Origin: Streptomyces bluensis
Lineage (GTDB): Bacteria; Actinomycetota; Actinomycetes; Streptomycetales; Streptomycetaceae
NCBI RefSeq assembly: GCF_014650715.1
Contig: NZ_BMVM01000015.1
Location: 1 to 64,000, forward strand
DNA length: 64,000 nt
Direction of reading: 5' to 3'
In this document: positions 43,803 through 51,646 of the stretch, piece by piece
How positions within the stretch are numbered: the first letter of the stretch is position 1
How the letters are laid out: every line of letters begins with the position of its first letter
Translations under genes and position numbers: made by a program
Notes under the pieces: generated by a model
The model's input: only the letters and a program-made list of their open reading frames with translations
Told to the model about the DNA's origin: nothing
The model's database searches: none

Positions 43803-44116
43803 ATGAGCACCTGGGAACCAGCCGCGCTGGAGGCGTTGACCGAAGAGGCCACCGTCGACGCCTACGGCCAGGATGAGCAGCTCACCGGCTTCTTCACGAT
43901 GATCGAGGAAAGCCTTGCCATGCCGTTCACCACGACTGTTCTGGGCGTCGAGGTGAGCGTGGTCGGTGTCGATCTGGCCGAGGACGGGCGCGTGGTCGCA
44001 CGCTGCGCCCGGGGGCCGGTCCGACAGGACATCGGAATTCTGGACCTGCCGCTGCCGGAACCCGCCCCCCCGAGGGCTCGCAATGGATCGAGGCATACCG
44101 CTACTGGGCTCGCTGA
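43803..44116 (+). pseudogene. Small conserved Streptomyces protein, frameshifted in a C7 run
   Basis: From ATG 43803 with GGTGAGG upstream, the frame encodes about 90 normal residues (LEALTEEATVDAYGQDEQLT, FFTMIEESLAMPFTTTVLGV, GILDLPLPEPAP). After the C7 run at 44065-44071 the frame turns to nonsense. Removing one C restores PEGSQWIEAYRYWAR and a stop at 44114-44116, which is the expected end of this family (often labelled calcium-binding protein). It is therefore a broken gene, a sequencing error, or a slippage-prone switch. The function is unknown. Confidence 0.75.
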
Positions 44117-44220
44117 ACTGGCGCGTCGCACAACTGCACAGCTGAGCTCCTGCTCGAACGGACAGTCGCCCCGACTGCCGCTGACTTGACCGACTGCGGC
44201 AAACAGAGAGCACGCAGCGC

Positions 44221-44236
44221 GCATACCGCAGTATGC
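44221..44236. promoter_or_regulatory. Palindrome GCATAC-CGCA-GTATGC before the toxin-antitoxin pair
   Basis: Perfect 6-bp arms surround CGCA just upstream of the antitoxin start. An ATG at 44233 lies inside the palindrome, which argues that translation begins at 44239 or 44245 instead. This is a typical place for an antitoxin autorepression site. Confidence 0.65.
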
Positions 44237-44244
44237 TTATGGCT

Positions 44245-44493
44245 ATGGCTGACACCACACGCATCACGGTGACACTCCCCACCGAGCAGGTGGCGGAGCT
44301 GAAGAAGATCACGGACAACATCTCCGGCTACGTGGCCGAAGCGGTCGCCAGACAGATCCGGCATCAGCTTCTGGGGGCCGACCTGCGCAGCCACACAGAC
44401 GAGCACGGGGCCTTCAGTGAGCAAGAGCTGGCCGAGGCGCGGGCGCGGATCTTCGGTACGACGCAGGCCGCCGGCGGCGCGAGCGCCGCGTGA
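44245..44493 (+). CDS. Antitoxin (ribbon-helix-helix type) of a VapBC-like pair
   Basis: This protein of about 82 residues opens with TRITVTLPTEQVAELKKI, the beta strand and first helix of a ribbon-helix-helix DNA-binding domain. NISGYVAEAVARQIRHQL is the second helix. The C-terminal acidic part (TDEHGAFSEQELAEARARIF) would wrap the toxin. In-frame ATGs occur at 44233, 44239 and 44245, and the last is chosen because of the palindrome. It overlaps the toxin start by four bases (GTGA). Confidence 0.8.
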   Translation: MADTTRITVTLPTEQVAELKKITDNISGYVAEAVARQIRHQLLGADLRSHTDEHGAFSEQELAEARARIFGTTQAAGGASAA

Positions 44494-44891
44494 GCGGGCA
44501 CATTGAGACTGTCGTCCTGGACAGCGAGGGGCTGTCGGCCTGGGTGGCGCAGGACCGGAAGGTTCTGGCGATGTTCCAGGTGTTCCACGACATGGGAGCG
44601 GACCTTGTCGTCAGCGCCAACACCATCGTGGAGGTGAGCCACACCAGGGTGAACCTGCCCCGACTGCAATGGGCGCTCTCCCGGGTCAAGGTGGAGCCGG
44701 TCACGGAGGCAGCGGCCAAGGCGGCGGCACAACTGCTCAAGGGCGCCGCTCTGCACGGACACAAGTACGCGATCGACGCCACCGTCGCCGAAGCGGCCTT
44801 GCGTCAGCCTGGCCCGGCCGCCATCCTCACGTCGGATGTCGATGACATGACCCGGCTGTGCGGCAGCAAGGTCCGGATGATCGGGCTCTGA
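44490..44891 (+). CDS. PIN-domain toxin (VapC-like)
   Basis: This 133-residue protein has a PIN ribonuclease fold. The acidic residues expected at the metal site appear in VVLDSEGL (Asp near 10), the conserved Glu in NTIVEVSH (about residue 48), and Asp residues in IDATVAEAAL and LTSDVDDMTRL. VapC toxins cleave tRNA or rRNA. It starts at GTG 44490 overlapping the antitoxin stop and ends 185 bases before the second att core. As part of a mobile segment it would help keep it in the population. Confidence 0.82.
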   Translation: MSGHIETVVLDSEGLSAWVAQDRKVLAMFQVFHDMGADLVVSANTIVEVSHTRVNLPRLQWALSRVKVEPVTEAAAKAAAQLLKGAALHGHKYAIDATVAEAALRQPGPAAILTSDVDDMTRLCGSKVRMIGL

Positions 44892-45020
44892 CCGCTGCCG
44901 TGACTCCGTCGCGGAGTCTGCGTCGGTCGCCCCACGGATGCGAGCATGCACCTTTCCTGCCTGACGGGTATGTCCCGAATGCCGCCTATAAAGGCAACCG
45001 AAACTGCAGCCAGGGCATGA

Positions 45021-45057
45021 CGAAGAGTCGGACTGCAATGAGCGGTCCGACTCTTCG
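45021..45057 (-). terminator. tRNA-type terminator at the 45.1-kb att copy
   Basis: CGAAGAGTCGGAC (45021-45033) pairs with GTCCGACTCTTCG (45045-45057) around an 11-base loop. It occupies the same place as the terminator at 39208-39243, but both arms differ together (GTCGGAC versus GCCGAGCCAC). This indicates a functional hairpin of separate origin. Confidence 0.85.
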
Positions 45058-45076
45058 TTTCGCCTGTTCAGGCGAG

Positions 45077-45131
45077 TGCGGAGGATACGAGATTCGAACT
45101 CGTGAGGGGTTGCCCCCAACACGCTTTCCAA
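45077..45131 (-). repeat. att core: 3' half of tRNA-Ser(GGA), copy 2 (left end of the AICE)
   Basis: This is identical over 55 bases to 39263-39317. It is the outermost repeat of the AICE on this side. To the right, the sequence changes to the element arm (45132-45355), a 224-base stretch without a gene that contains TGTTCGGGGGCGTTCG, similar to the tandem repeats at 39319-39347. These are candidate integrase arm sites. Confidence 0.9.
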
Positions 45132-45355
45132 CTGTCCGCGTGACTGTTCGGGGGCGTTCGCAGGGGGTCAAATAGCAGGTCAGAGACGGTAAGTGGACGG
45201 CAGTGAACGATGGCGGCCGTCAGCGCACTGGACAAAGACCAGGACAACGAACGACCTTTGGGAAGGCCAGGTCAGCGCGTGGTTAGACGGACGTGACCAG
45301 CCCGGGTTGTCGGTGCCTGCCGATATCCTGGCGGTCGCTGACTTCAGGGGGGCCA

Positions 45356-46354
45356 GTGTCAACTGTCCGTGGCAGTCGCAAGATCGAGAGGGCGGGCGTC
45401 AACGCCCTTCGCACCCTTCTTGAGGAACACGATCACCTCGTTCAGGAGATCGACGGAGGGAACGATCACGGCGAGGACATGATCGTTAACTTCACGCGCG
45501 GCAGCAAGAGGACGCCTTACTGGATTGCCATTCAGGTGAAGAGTGGCAAGAAGTACAAAAGGGTCAACGGGTACGCGATCCCCATAGATGACCATTTCGA
45601 CGACTGGCGGCAGAGTCGCATCCCCATCATCGGCGTCGTCTACGACATGAAAAAGAAAGAACTGTTCTGGGTAAACCTTGCTGAACAGTTACGGTCCGTA
45701 GATGAGAGCCCCGGATGGGTTCAAGTAGCCAACACCTCGCGGCTCAACTCTGACACGATTGACACCTTCTATGCAGAAGTCGCGGCTTATGCTGGTGATG
45801 CCAGGATGCGGATTCGCGCGGCGAGCCAGGAGGATGCGCTAACCGAAGCCGTCCGAGCCAGGCATGGGCTAGATCCCGAGACGGCACCCAACCCGCTATT
45901 TGAGGAACTTGCTGACTTTGCGCTTCGGCATGAAGAACGTCTCCGTGTTTTTCGCAAGGATCTGATTCGATCCCTCCCCATCCAAGTTCTAGTTCTCATC
46001 ATGCTGTGGGAGTGGCCTCGCCAAATTCGCTTCGTTGAAGGGTCCGCAGACTGGGTGAACCCAGTCGTATGGGTGCTCACCCTTTACCACTTCATGCTGT
46101 TCATGGCGCTTACCATATTCTTTGAGTTCAGAGCGGGGCGAGTCCCTAAGGAGACGGGGAGGTGGCTCTCTATCATTGCGGGCAACTTTCTTTGGATTCC
46201 GATAATGGACCCTGACGGAGATGATGGGTGGTGGGGCACATTTTGGATTTATGCAGGATGGCTCGTGCCGTCGTTCGGTCTCAAATTCCTGATTATTAGT
46301 TTCGTCGGGTTCGCTCGCGACCGCAAGAAAAAGCAGCTCAAACCCGATATGTGA
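45356..46354 (+). CDS. Membrane-anchored DUF4365 (PD-(D/E)XK nuclease-like) protein
   Basis: This 332-residue protein is the first gene inside the element. Residues 1-110 match the DUF4365 nuclease-like fold: an N-terminal helix (AGVNALRTLLEEHDHLVQEI), then the acidic strand GNDHGEDMIVNF and WIAIQVKSGKKY, where Asp and Gln-x-Lys would form the active site. The C-terminal third has three membrane helices (LPIQVLVLIMLWEW, NPVVWVLTLYHFMLFMALTIF, FWIYAGWLVPSFGLKFLII). Most DUF4365 proteins are soluble, so the membrane part is unusual. GC content is visibly lower than in the chromosome. GTG 45356 has AGGGGGG upstream. A defence role is inferred. Confidence 0.75.
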   Translation: MSTVRGSRKIERAGVNALRTLLEEHDHLVQEIDGGNDHGEDMIVNFTRGSKRTPYWIAIQVKSGKKYKRVNGYAIPIDDHFDDWRQSRIPIIGVVYDMKKKELFWVNLAEQLRSVDESPGWVQVANTSRLNSDTIDTFYAEVAAYAGDARMRIRAASQEDALTEAVRARHGLDPETAPNPLFEELADFALRHEERLRVFRKDLIRSLPIQVLVLIMLWEWPRQIRFVEGSADWVNPVVWVLTLYHFMLFMALTIFFEFRAGRVPKETGRWLSIIAGNFLWIPIMDPDGDDGWWGTFWIYAGWLVPSFGLKFLIISFVGFARDRKKKQLKPDM

Positions 46355-46454
46355 GCCAATTGTGTTTTAGCGTGTGCGTACCCGGTGATTGCGGGCGGTC
46401 ACGACCGTCCCTCACAGCGCCGAACGGTCCCGAGAAAAGCGAAGGAGTAAGCCT

Positions 46455-47015
46455 ATGTATGACTGCGTGGGATGCGGGAGTCGCCGCCGGGAGGGGCTGT
46501 TCTTCGGCTCCGGGAATGAAGCGAAGTGGTGGTGCTCGCGGTGCCAGAGTGCCAGCCAGAAGAAGCTGATCAGCTCTCTCGATGACCGCTCCCGGGACGT
46601 CCTCACCCGTGATGCCGAAGGTGTGGACTGGCCCTACGGCCCGAACGTTTACGTCCATATGCGCGCGGACCTGCTGGACTGGGCGGACCGATACGACCTC
46701 AGGAGTGGCAGCACGGGGTGTTCGTCTGGACTGCACTGGCTTGACAAGGGCCGCTGCGCCAAGAGGGACTGCCACGACAGGCCGGGTTTCTACGACCACA
46801 CGACCACGTGGCTTTCCCGGACCACCGGCAGGCCCGCTCTGGTCCTTAACCAGCCGTACAGGCAGGTCGACCCGGCTGAGATTTGGAAGCTCATCAGCGA
46901 GTACCCGTCTCTCACGGCCGAGGTGGGACCCGAGAGTTGGTACGGCTCAGGAACTTTCGCTGTCTACATCTGGAATGACAGCAACCGCGCCGATGCTGGT
47001 CGTCCGCACCGTTAA
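46455..47015 (+). CDS. Zinc-ribbon protein of unknown function
   Basis: This 186-residue protein starts with two CxxC pairs, CVGCGSRRREGLFFGSG and WWCSRCQ, an N-terminal zinc ribbon. The remaining part contains a further Cys/His-rich piece (GCSSGLHWLDKGRCAKRDCHD) and a C-terminal alpha/beta region. The ribosome binding site GAAGGAG at 46441 fixes ATG 46455. I do not recognise the family. It lies between the nuclease-like gene and the GntR gene on the same strand, 100 bases after the former. Confidence 0.65.
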   Translation: MYDCVGCGSRRREGLFFGSGNEAKWWCSRCQSASQKKLISSLDDRSRDVLTRDAEGVDWPYGPNVYVHMRADLLDWADRYDLRSGSTGCSSGLHWLDKGRCAKRDCHDRPGFYDHTTTWLSRTTGRPALVLNQPYRQVDPAEIWKLISEYPSLTAEVGPESWYGSGTFAVYIWNDSNRADAGRPHR

Positions 47016-47132
47016 CCGCGCATCGAGGGGCTTCACCGGATATGAGACCGTCGGCCAGTCGCGGCGTACGTGGAAAACTTGACCGCGAGGCGCCCACCAG
47101 GACGCCGGCGAGGCAGAGGAAGAGGAGGCCAC

Positions 47133-47585
47133 GTGCCGCAGGGCAGTCCGCGAGGTACGTACCTGGAGGTCTCGGAATCCCTCCGCGAGAAGATCAGAGG
47201 CGGCGAGATAACTGAAGGACTGCCGTCTCAGTCGGCCCTCGTGAGCGAGTACGGCGTGAGCCGCAGCACCATCGAGCGGGCGCTTGCCGCGCTCAAGGCC
47301 GATGGTGTGGTCGAGTCGGTACAGGGCGCCGGATGGTTCGTGGCAGGGACCGGCGACCGCCGACCGTTGGTCGAGCGGGTAACTGACCTGCTGCGCGGCG
47401 AGGGGGTGAAGGTGGGCGACCGCTTCCCTACCGAGAAGGAGCTGTGCGAGCGGTTCGGCGCGTCCCGGACCGCCGTGCGCTCCGCCATCGCGCAGATGGA
47501 AGGTCAAGGGCTGATCGGCAAGGGGGCAGGGCGAGGGCGGGAAGTCCTCACCCTGCCGACCGGGCAGGAGACGCAGACGGCATGA
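47133..47585 (+). CDS. Double-GntR winged-helix regulator without effector domain
   Basis: This 150-residue protein carries two GntR-type DNA-binding domains one after the other (about residues 10-72 and 78-142). The first has SQSALVSEYGVSRSTIERALAAL and the second FPTEKELCERFGASRTAVRS. The ligand-binding domain of usual GntR proteins is missing. AICEs often use a GntR protein (KorSA in pSAM2) to silence transfer and replication, so this may be the element's master repressor. ATG 47582 of the next gene overlaps its stop. GTG 47133 has AGAGGAGG upstream. Confidence 0.82.
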   Translation: MPQGSPRGTYLEVSESLREKIRGGEITEGLPSQSALVSEYGVSRSTIERALAALKADGVVESVQGAGWFVAGTGDRRPLVERVTDLLRGEGVKVGDRFPTEKELCERFGASRTAVRSAIAQMEGQGLIGKGAGRGREVLTLPTGQETQTA

Positions 47586-48484
47586 CGACGACGGAACGCA
47601 CGGAGTTTGACGCGGACGCGGCAGAGGCCATCCTGCGCCGGGCATGCGCGGTCGCCGACCTGGACCCAGACGGCATCGAGATCCTTCGGCTAGGCGACCA
47701 TGCCGTGTTCCGCATCGACGGTGGCCGGATCATCTCGCGGGTAGGGCGGGGCGCCGACCGCCTTGCCTCGGTACGGCGAGAAGTGGCCGTGGCCCGGTGG
47801 CTCGCGGACCAGGGGTACCCGGCCGCTCGTCTCGTCACGGACGCCGAACAGCCGATCGTGATCCAAGATCACCCCGTCACCTTCTGGGAAGGGCTCGCCG
47901 ACGGCGACAGGTACGCGAGTACGGCGGAGATGGGTGTGCTATTGCGGCAACTCCACGAACTGGAGCCGCCGCCTTTTTCACTGCCGCGACTCCAGCCGTT
48001 CGATAAGGTTGCGAGCCGCTTGGAGCGTGCCGCCATTCCGGAGAGCGCCCGCGCATTCCTCCGCTCGATGGCGAGAGATTTGGAGGCAGAGTATGGGCGC
48101 CTCAAATTCTCGCTTCCATCGGGGCATCTGCACGGTGACTTCAACGTGGGTAACGTCCTGCACGACGCGGCAGGCCATCCGCGCGTCATTGACCTGGATG
48201 GATTCGCCACGGGTCCCCGCGAGTGGGACCTGATGCAAACGGCCATGTACTACGACAGCTTTGGTTGGCACACGGAAGTGGAGTATGCGGATTTCGTGGC
48301 CGGCTACGGTTTCGACGTGCGTGAGTGGTCCGGATACGCCGTTCTGCGGAGTGTGCGAGAACTCCTGATGGTCACATGGCTCTCGCAGAACGCGGGCGCG
48401 AACCCTCGGGCCGCTGACGAGGTTGAGAAGCGGGTGGCGACTCTCCGGTCAGGAGGATCACGCCGAGACTGGGCTCCCTTCTAA
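47582..48484 (+). CDS. APH-fold phosphotransferase family protein
   Basis: This 300-residue kinase has the aminoglycoside phosphotransferase fold. The catalytic loop is HGDFNVGN (Asp186, Asn191) and the metal-binding motif is VIDLDGF (Asp204/Asp206). The N-lobe is short, and a nucleotide-binding Lys is not obvious (ISRVGRG, with Arg in place). The substrate could be an antibiotic, a sugar or a protein. Coupling by ATGA to the GntR regulator suggests it works in element regulation rather than resistance, which is an inference. The stop overlaps that of the convergent XhoI-AlbA gene. Confidence 0.82.
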   Translation: MTTTERTEFDADAAEAILRRACAVADLDPDGIEILRLGDHAVFRIDGGRIISRVGRGADRLASVRREVAVARWLADQGYPAARLVTDAEQPIVIQDHPVTFWEGLADGDRYASTAEMGVLLRQLHELEPPPFSLPRLQPFDKVASRLERAAIPESARAFLRSMARDLEAEYGRLKFSLPSGHLHGDFNVGNVLHDAAGHPRVIDLDGFATGPREWDLMQTAMYYDSFGWHTEVEYADFVAGYGFDVREWSGYAVLRSVRELLMVTWLSQNAGANPRAADEVEKRVATLRSGGSRRDWAPF

Positions 48485-49773
48485 GCTTCAGGCGTGTCGA
48501 ATTTGCGGACCAAATCGACGATGGCGTCCCCGCTTACCTCACGCACACCTGGGCCACTACGTACATAGAATTTTCCGTCATAGGTAACAGGAGCGTTCAT
48601 AGCCCTGATGTCGATTCTCCAGAGCAGATACCCTTTATAGGTGAAGGGGGTCAACGACGAGGCCACTTCTTCAGCGAACCGAGGCGTCAGCTTAGCGCTC
48701 CTTATCTTGCTAACGAGCCAGCGGAAGTGCTCATCAATACTTCTGCCTAGGCGATCTATCTCGTGCCTCGTCCCGGTGATATAGAACCCCCCAACCTCAA
48801 TGCTATTCACAGAAGAAAATCTCCTGATTGCAGCCGCGTCTTGAGCATCATCTGCAACGCCTATAAGGATCACCCCCTCCGCGCCTGTTCCCGTATTGGC
48901 CATCGCTGATGCGATTTTTAGAATCTTGTCGAAATTTCTATCATCGAACTTCGTCGGGTCGTTGACAGTACAGAATCCCTGCTTGAGCTCGAAAAGAGCG
49001 TCCTCCGTCAGCTTACTCGACAACATCTCCTCAAAAGCGGCTTCCTCCCCCTGAGCGCGCAGGTGACTGATGTCATCCTTTTTGGATAGCAGCTTGAAGT
49101 ATGCGTCGAAAGTTATTCCGTTTCGTTCATGGCGCGCAGCTAGAACGAGTACATCTTCCGCCAACCGCTCGATAAAACTGCCCAACTCCATCGATTGATG
49201 CGGTTGACTCGGCGCGGACTTAGGGTCTCCATTCGAGACGATGTAGCAAGCATTATCGTAGAGGCGAGTTTCTACGAGCCGTTCGTAGAAGCGATCTGAA
49301 ACGCGACTGAGGGCACTTGAACGCAACTCGACGCGCGCATGTCGCCTGTCCCTGCCGGAAAGCGCAATACGCTCCTGACGTTCTTCCTCGATGAATATGA
49401 AGCCAAGGTGCGGCCGGATGCGGTACAGGTCCGGATGCCCATAACGCATTCTTACGTCGGCGGCAATGGCGCTCAATTCCTGCATATGGTTCCGCATATT
49501 CTTCCTGAAGGAGGCTGCGGAACTCGCCTTCCAAATTATTGCCGCGAGCGGAACACTGTCCTTGCTGATCACAAGATCCCAGCTTCGATCAACACCTTGC
49601 GCCATCGGAAGGGTTGCGTTGCGCCCCCGTTCAATCCAAGCCGGGTCCACACCGCGAGCGACGAGTTCGGTAACCAGGGCTTCCTCGAGACGTTGCCCGG
49701 CTTGGTCGTATGGATAGCCCGAGCCGCCGTCTCGGATCCAGAACTGCTTCGCTGCCTCACTTACTGATTCCAA
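48481..49773 (-). CDS. XhoI/PaeR7I-like nuclease domain fused to Schlafen AlbA_2 domain
   Basis: This 430-residue protein has an N-terminal half (about 1-230) that resembles XhoI/PaeR7I restriction enzymes: DLVISKDSVPLAAIIWKASS (Asp66, Lys82), ASFRKNMRNHMQE, PHLGFIFIEEE and FYERLVETRLYDNACYI. The Glu of the catalytic Glu-x-Lys is Ile80 here, so cleavage is doubtful. The C-terminal half (about 255-425) is an AlbA_2/Schlafen domain: FELKQGF (Glu262), KIASAMANTGTG and VILIGVADD. No methyltransferase is adjacent. It starts at TTG 49773 with AAGGAAGGG upstream, 25 bases after the XRE regulator, so the two are one operon. An antiviral or regulatory role is inferred. Confidence 0.8.
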   Translation of the reverse strand: MESVSEAAKQFWIRDGGSGYPYDQAGQRLEEALVTELVARGVDPAWIERGRNATLPMAQGVDRSWDLVISKDSVPLAAIIWKASSAASFRKNMRNHMQELSAIAADVRMRYGHPDLYRIRPHLGFIFIEEERQERIALSGRDRRHARVELRSSALSRVSDRFYERLVETRLYDNACYIVSNGDPKSAPSQPHQSMELGSFIERLAEDVLVLAARHERNGITFDAYFKLLSKKDDISHLRAQGEEAAFEEMLSSKLTEDALFELKQGFCTVNDPTKFDDRNFDKILKIASAMANTGTGAEGVILIGVADDAQDAAAIRRFSSVNSIEVGGFYITGTRHEIDRLGRSIDEHFRWLVSKIRSAKLTPRFAEEVASSLTPFTYKGYLLWRIDIRAMNAPVTYDGKFYVRSGPGVREVSGDAIVDLVRKFDTPEA

Positions 49774-49798
49774 CTTTCCCTTCCTTCATCGAAGACAT

Positions 49799-51181
49799 TT
49801 AGGGCGTCAAGTCGCATTGCTGCCACAGGCGGAAGGTGCGTGCTTCTTCTGTGAAGGTACGGAATTCCACAGCACCTCGCATCATGGGCGAAATGCGCTC
49901 GCGGAATTCTCGAACGTACTGAACGCAGCGCGCCGACTTCAGCCCCTCGCCGAGTTGTAGCGCAGTCTTGGCGATTTCGCAGCCGTGCCGGATCTCGCCT
50001 TGGTTGATATATGCTTCGGCCTGCACCATCGTCGCGAAGAAGTCGCTTCGATTGTTCAGGCCATCGCCGAAGATCGATCCCGCGCCCCGTTCTGCCGCTT
50101 CTGCGGACCGGCCCAAATCTCGGAAGCAATGGCCGATCTCGGCTGCAAGTTCCACTTCATCGAAATACGCGATGTACGGCGGATCGCTGTCCGGGGTCCG
50201 CTGACTGAGCTTGCGCTCTGCCTCTACCAAGGCGAGGTCGCATCCTCGTTCGTCGCCGAGACGGGCCAAGGCCCGGGCCTCCATAGCGTGGAACTGCGCG
50301 GACATCGTGGGACCCAGCACGCCGGCCGGTCCTGTGTAGGCCGCCCGAGCGAGGGTGGCCGCATCCTGATAGCGCCCGAGGAACGTGGCCTGGTGGCTCA
50401 TCGCGGAAAGAATGCTGCCGCCAAGGAGCCGGTCCCCTGCCGCTTGCGTCATGCGCAGTGCCTGGATGAAGTACCGCTGACCGATGCCGTGAAGGCCGCT
50501 GTCGTACGACATCCACCCGGCGAGCAAGAGCGCTTCCGCCACAGCCGAGTAGAGCTGTTTCCCCACGGCGTCGGAGTACTTCCCGTCCAGCATCGGCCGG
50601 ACGTCCGTATGAAGATACTGGATCAGCGCGCGCCGGGCGTGGCCACCGCCGAACTTGCCGTCGAGCATGCTGAACGCTTCGGCGGTGGAACGGATCATCT
50701 CCACGTCCACCGTGCCGATCGCTCGGTTGCCCGCGCGTGTCAGCTCTCCGTCCGGCGGGGCGACGATCCAGCGCAGGGAAGCCGTGTTCCAGGCGGCTGA
50801 GTCCGGCTGTGCCCTGACCAGTACCTCAGCCTCAGCAAGGTCGGCACGCCAGAGGTCCGCGACGGTCTTGGCCGTCGCCTCGGGCCTGTCCGCGAACTCA
50901 AGCCCGAGGTCAGGCTGTACGGAGGACACTGCCGCGTCGCCCATGCCGATGTCGTCCAGGGTGAGCCGGCGCCCCAACTTCTGCCCGACGGCATCCGCGA
51001 TGAACTGCGGCATGTTGCCGCGCGGGATCGCCCCCTTGAGCCACCGCGAGACGTACGCGTGATCGCAGGTGATGTCTTCGCCTGACCGAGCGGCAGCGGC
51101 GACCACCGCGCGAGCAAGGGACTTGTGCGAGAAGTCGCCTTCCTGCATGAGCGCGGCCAGTCTGGCGTTCCGGTCTGCCAT
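49799..51181 (-). CDS. XRE-family regulator with TPR-like repeats
   Basis: This 460-residue protein has an N-terminal helix-turn-helix (about residues 15-62: KSLARAVVAAAARSGEDITC, then AYVSRWLKG) and a long helical repeat domain (about 180-430) of the kind found in Streptomyces plasmid and developmental regulators that sense a peptide or partner protein. It heads the leftward operon with the XhoI-AlbA gene and is divergent from the long leader of the transfer operon. It could therefore control both directions, like the Pra activator of pSAM2. The direct target is unknown. Confidence 0.8.
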   Translation of the reverse strand: MADRNARLAALMQEGDFSHKSLARAVVAAAARSGEDITCDHAYVSRWLKGAIPRGNMPQFIADAVGQKLGRRLTLDDIGMGDAAVSSVQPDLGLEFADRPEATAKTVADLWRADLAEAEVLVRAQPDSAAWNTASLRWIVAPPDGELTRAGNRAIGTVDVEMIRSTAEAFSMLDGKFGGGHARRALIQYLHTDVRPMLDGKYSDAVGKQLYSAVAEALLLAGWMSYDSGLHGIGQRYFIQALRMTQAAGDRLLGGSILSAMSHQATFLGRYQDAATLARAAYTGPAGVLGPTMSAQFHAMEARALARLGDERGCDLALVEAERKLSQRTPDSDPPYIAYFDEVELAAEIGHCFRDLGRSAEAAERGAGSIFGDGLNNRSDFFATMVQAEAYINQGEIRHGCEIAKTALQLGEGLKSARCVQYVREFRERISPMMRGAVEFRTFTEEARTFRLWQQCDLTP

Positions 51182-51646
51182 GGGACCCCCAGAGTGCGGC
51201 CGTAGTACCAGCTTGACTCATCGTCACTCTACGCAGGTCAGCCCCGGGGTGCAGAGGGTTCGCACCTAGGCGTGCACGAGTGCACCCCCAAGTACTCGCT
51301 CCCGAACCGGGCCCCGGATGGCGACAGTTGAATCACCACCGCACGGGACAGGCCGACGGTTCCGAGTTGAAAGCCACGGGTTGACGGCGCGGAATCCTTC
51401 TGCCAACGTGAGTGGTAGGTAATACACACCACGCATTGAGGTGTGTGGCACCGAAGCACGACCAATGGGGGCCATGTCCACCGGACGCGGTCTCAAGGGG
51501 CCCGGGACAGAGCGGGCCGAGGGCGCACCCGACCCTGGTCATTCGGGAGGGCTTAGACCGAAAGGTCACGTCTCCATACGCCTACAACGGGGCCATGCCG
51601 AGCTACCTGATACGGGCGCGGCACCCCCGAAGGAGACATCTTCACC

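Larger units (their letters stand above)
39263..45131. mobile_element. Candidate degraded or satellite insertion bounded by tRNA-Ser(GGA) att copies
   Basis: The 5.8-kb segment is enclosed by perfect 55-bp direct repeats. It holds the SWIM/SNF2 gene pair, a frameshifted gene and a VapBC-like pair. It has no integrase, excisionase, replication or transfer gene, so it cannot move by itself. It is either the remnant of an earlier element at the same tRNA, or genes trapped between two integrations. The different terminator sequences at the two ends show that the copies come from different sources. Confidence 0.6.

Noticed and set aside
47582..48484. An aminoglycoside resistance gene
   Set aside because: The APH fold is clear, but the nucleotide-binding Lys is not obvious, and coupling to a regulator argues against a simple resistance role.
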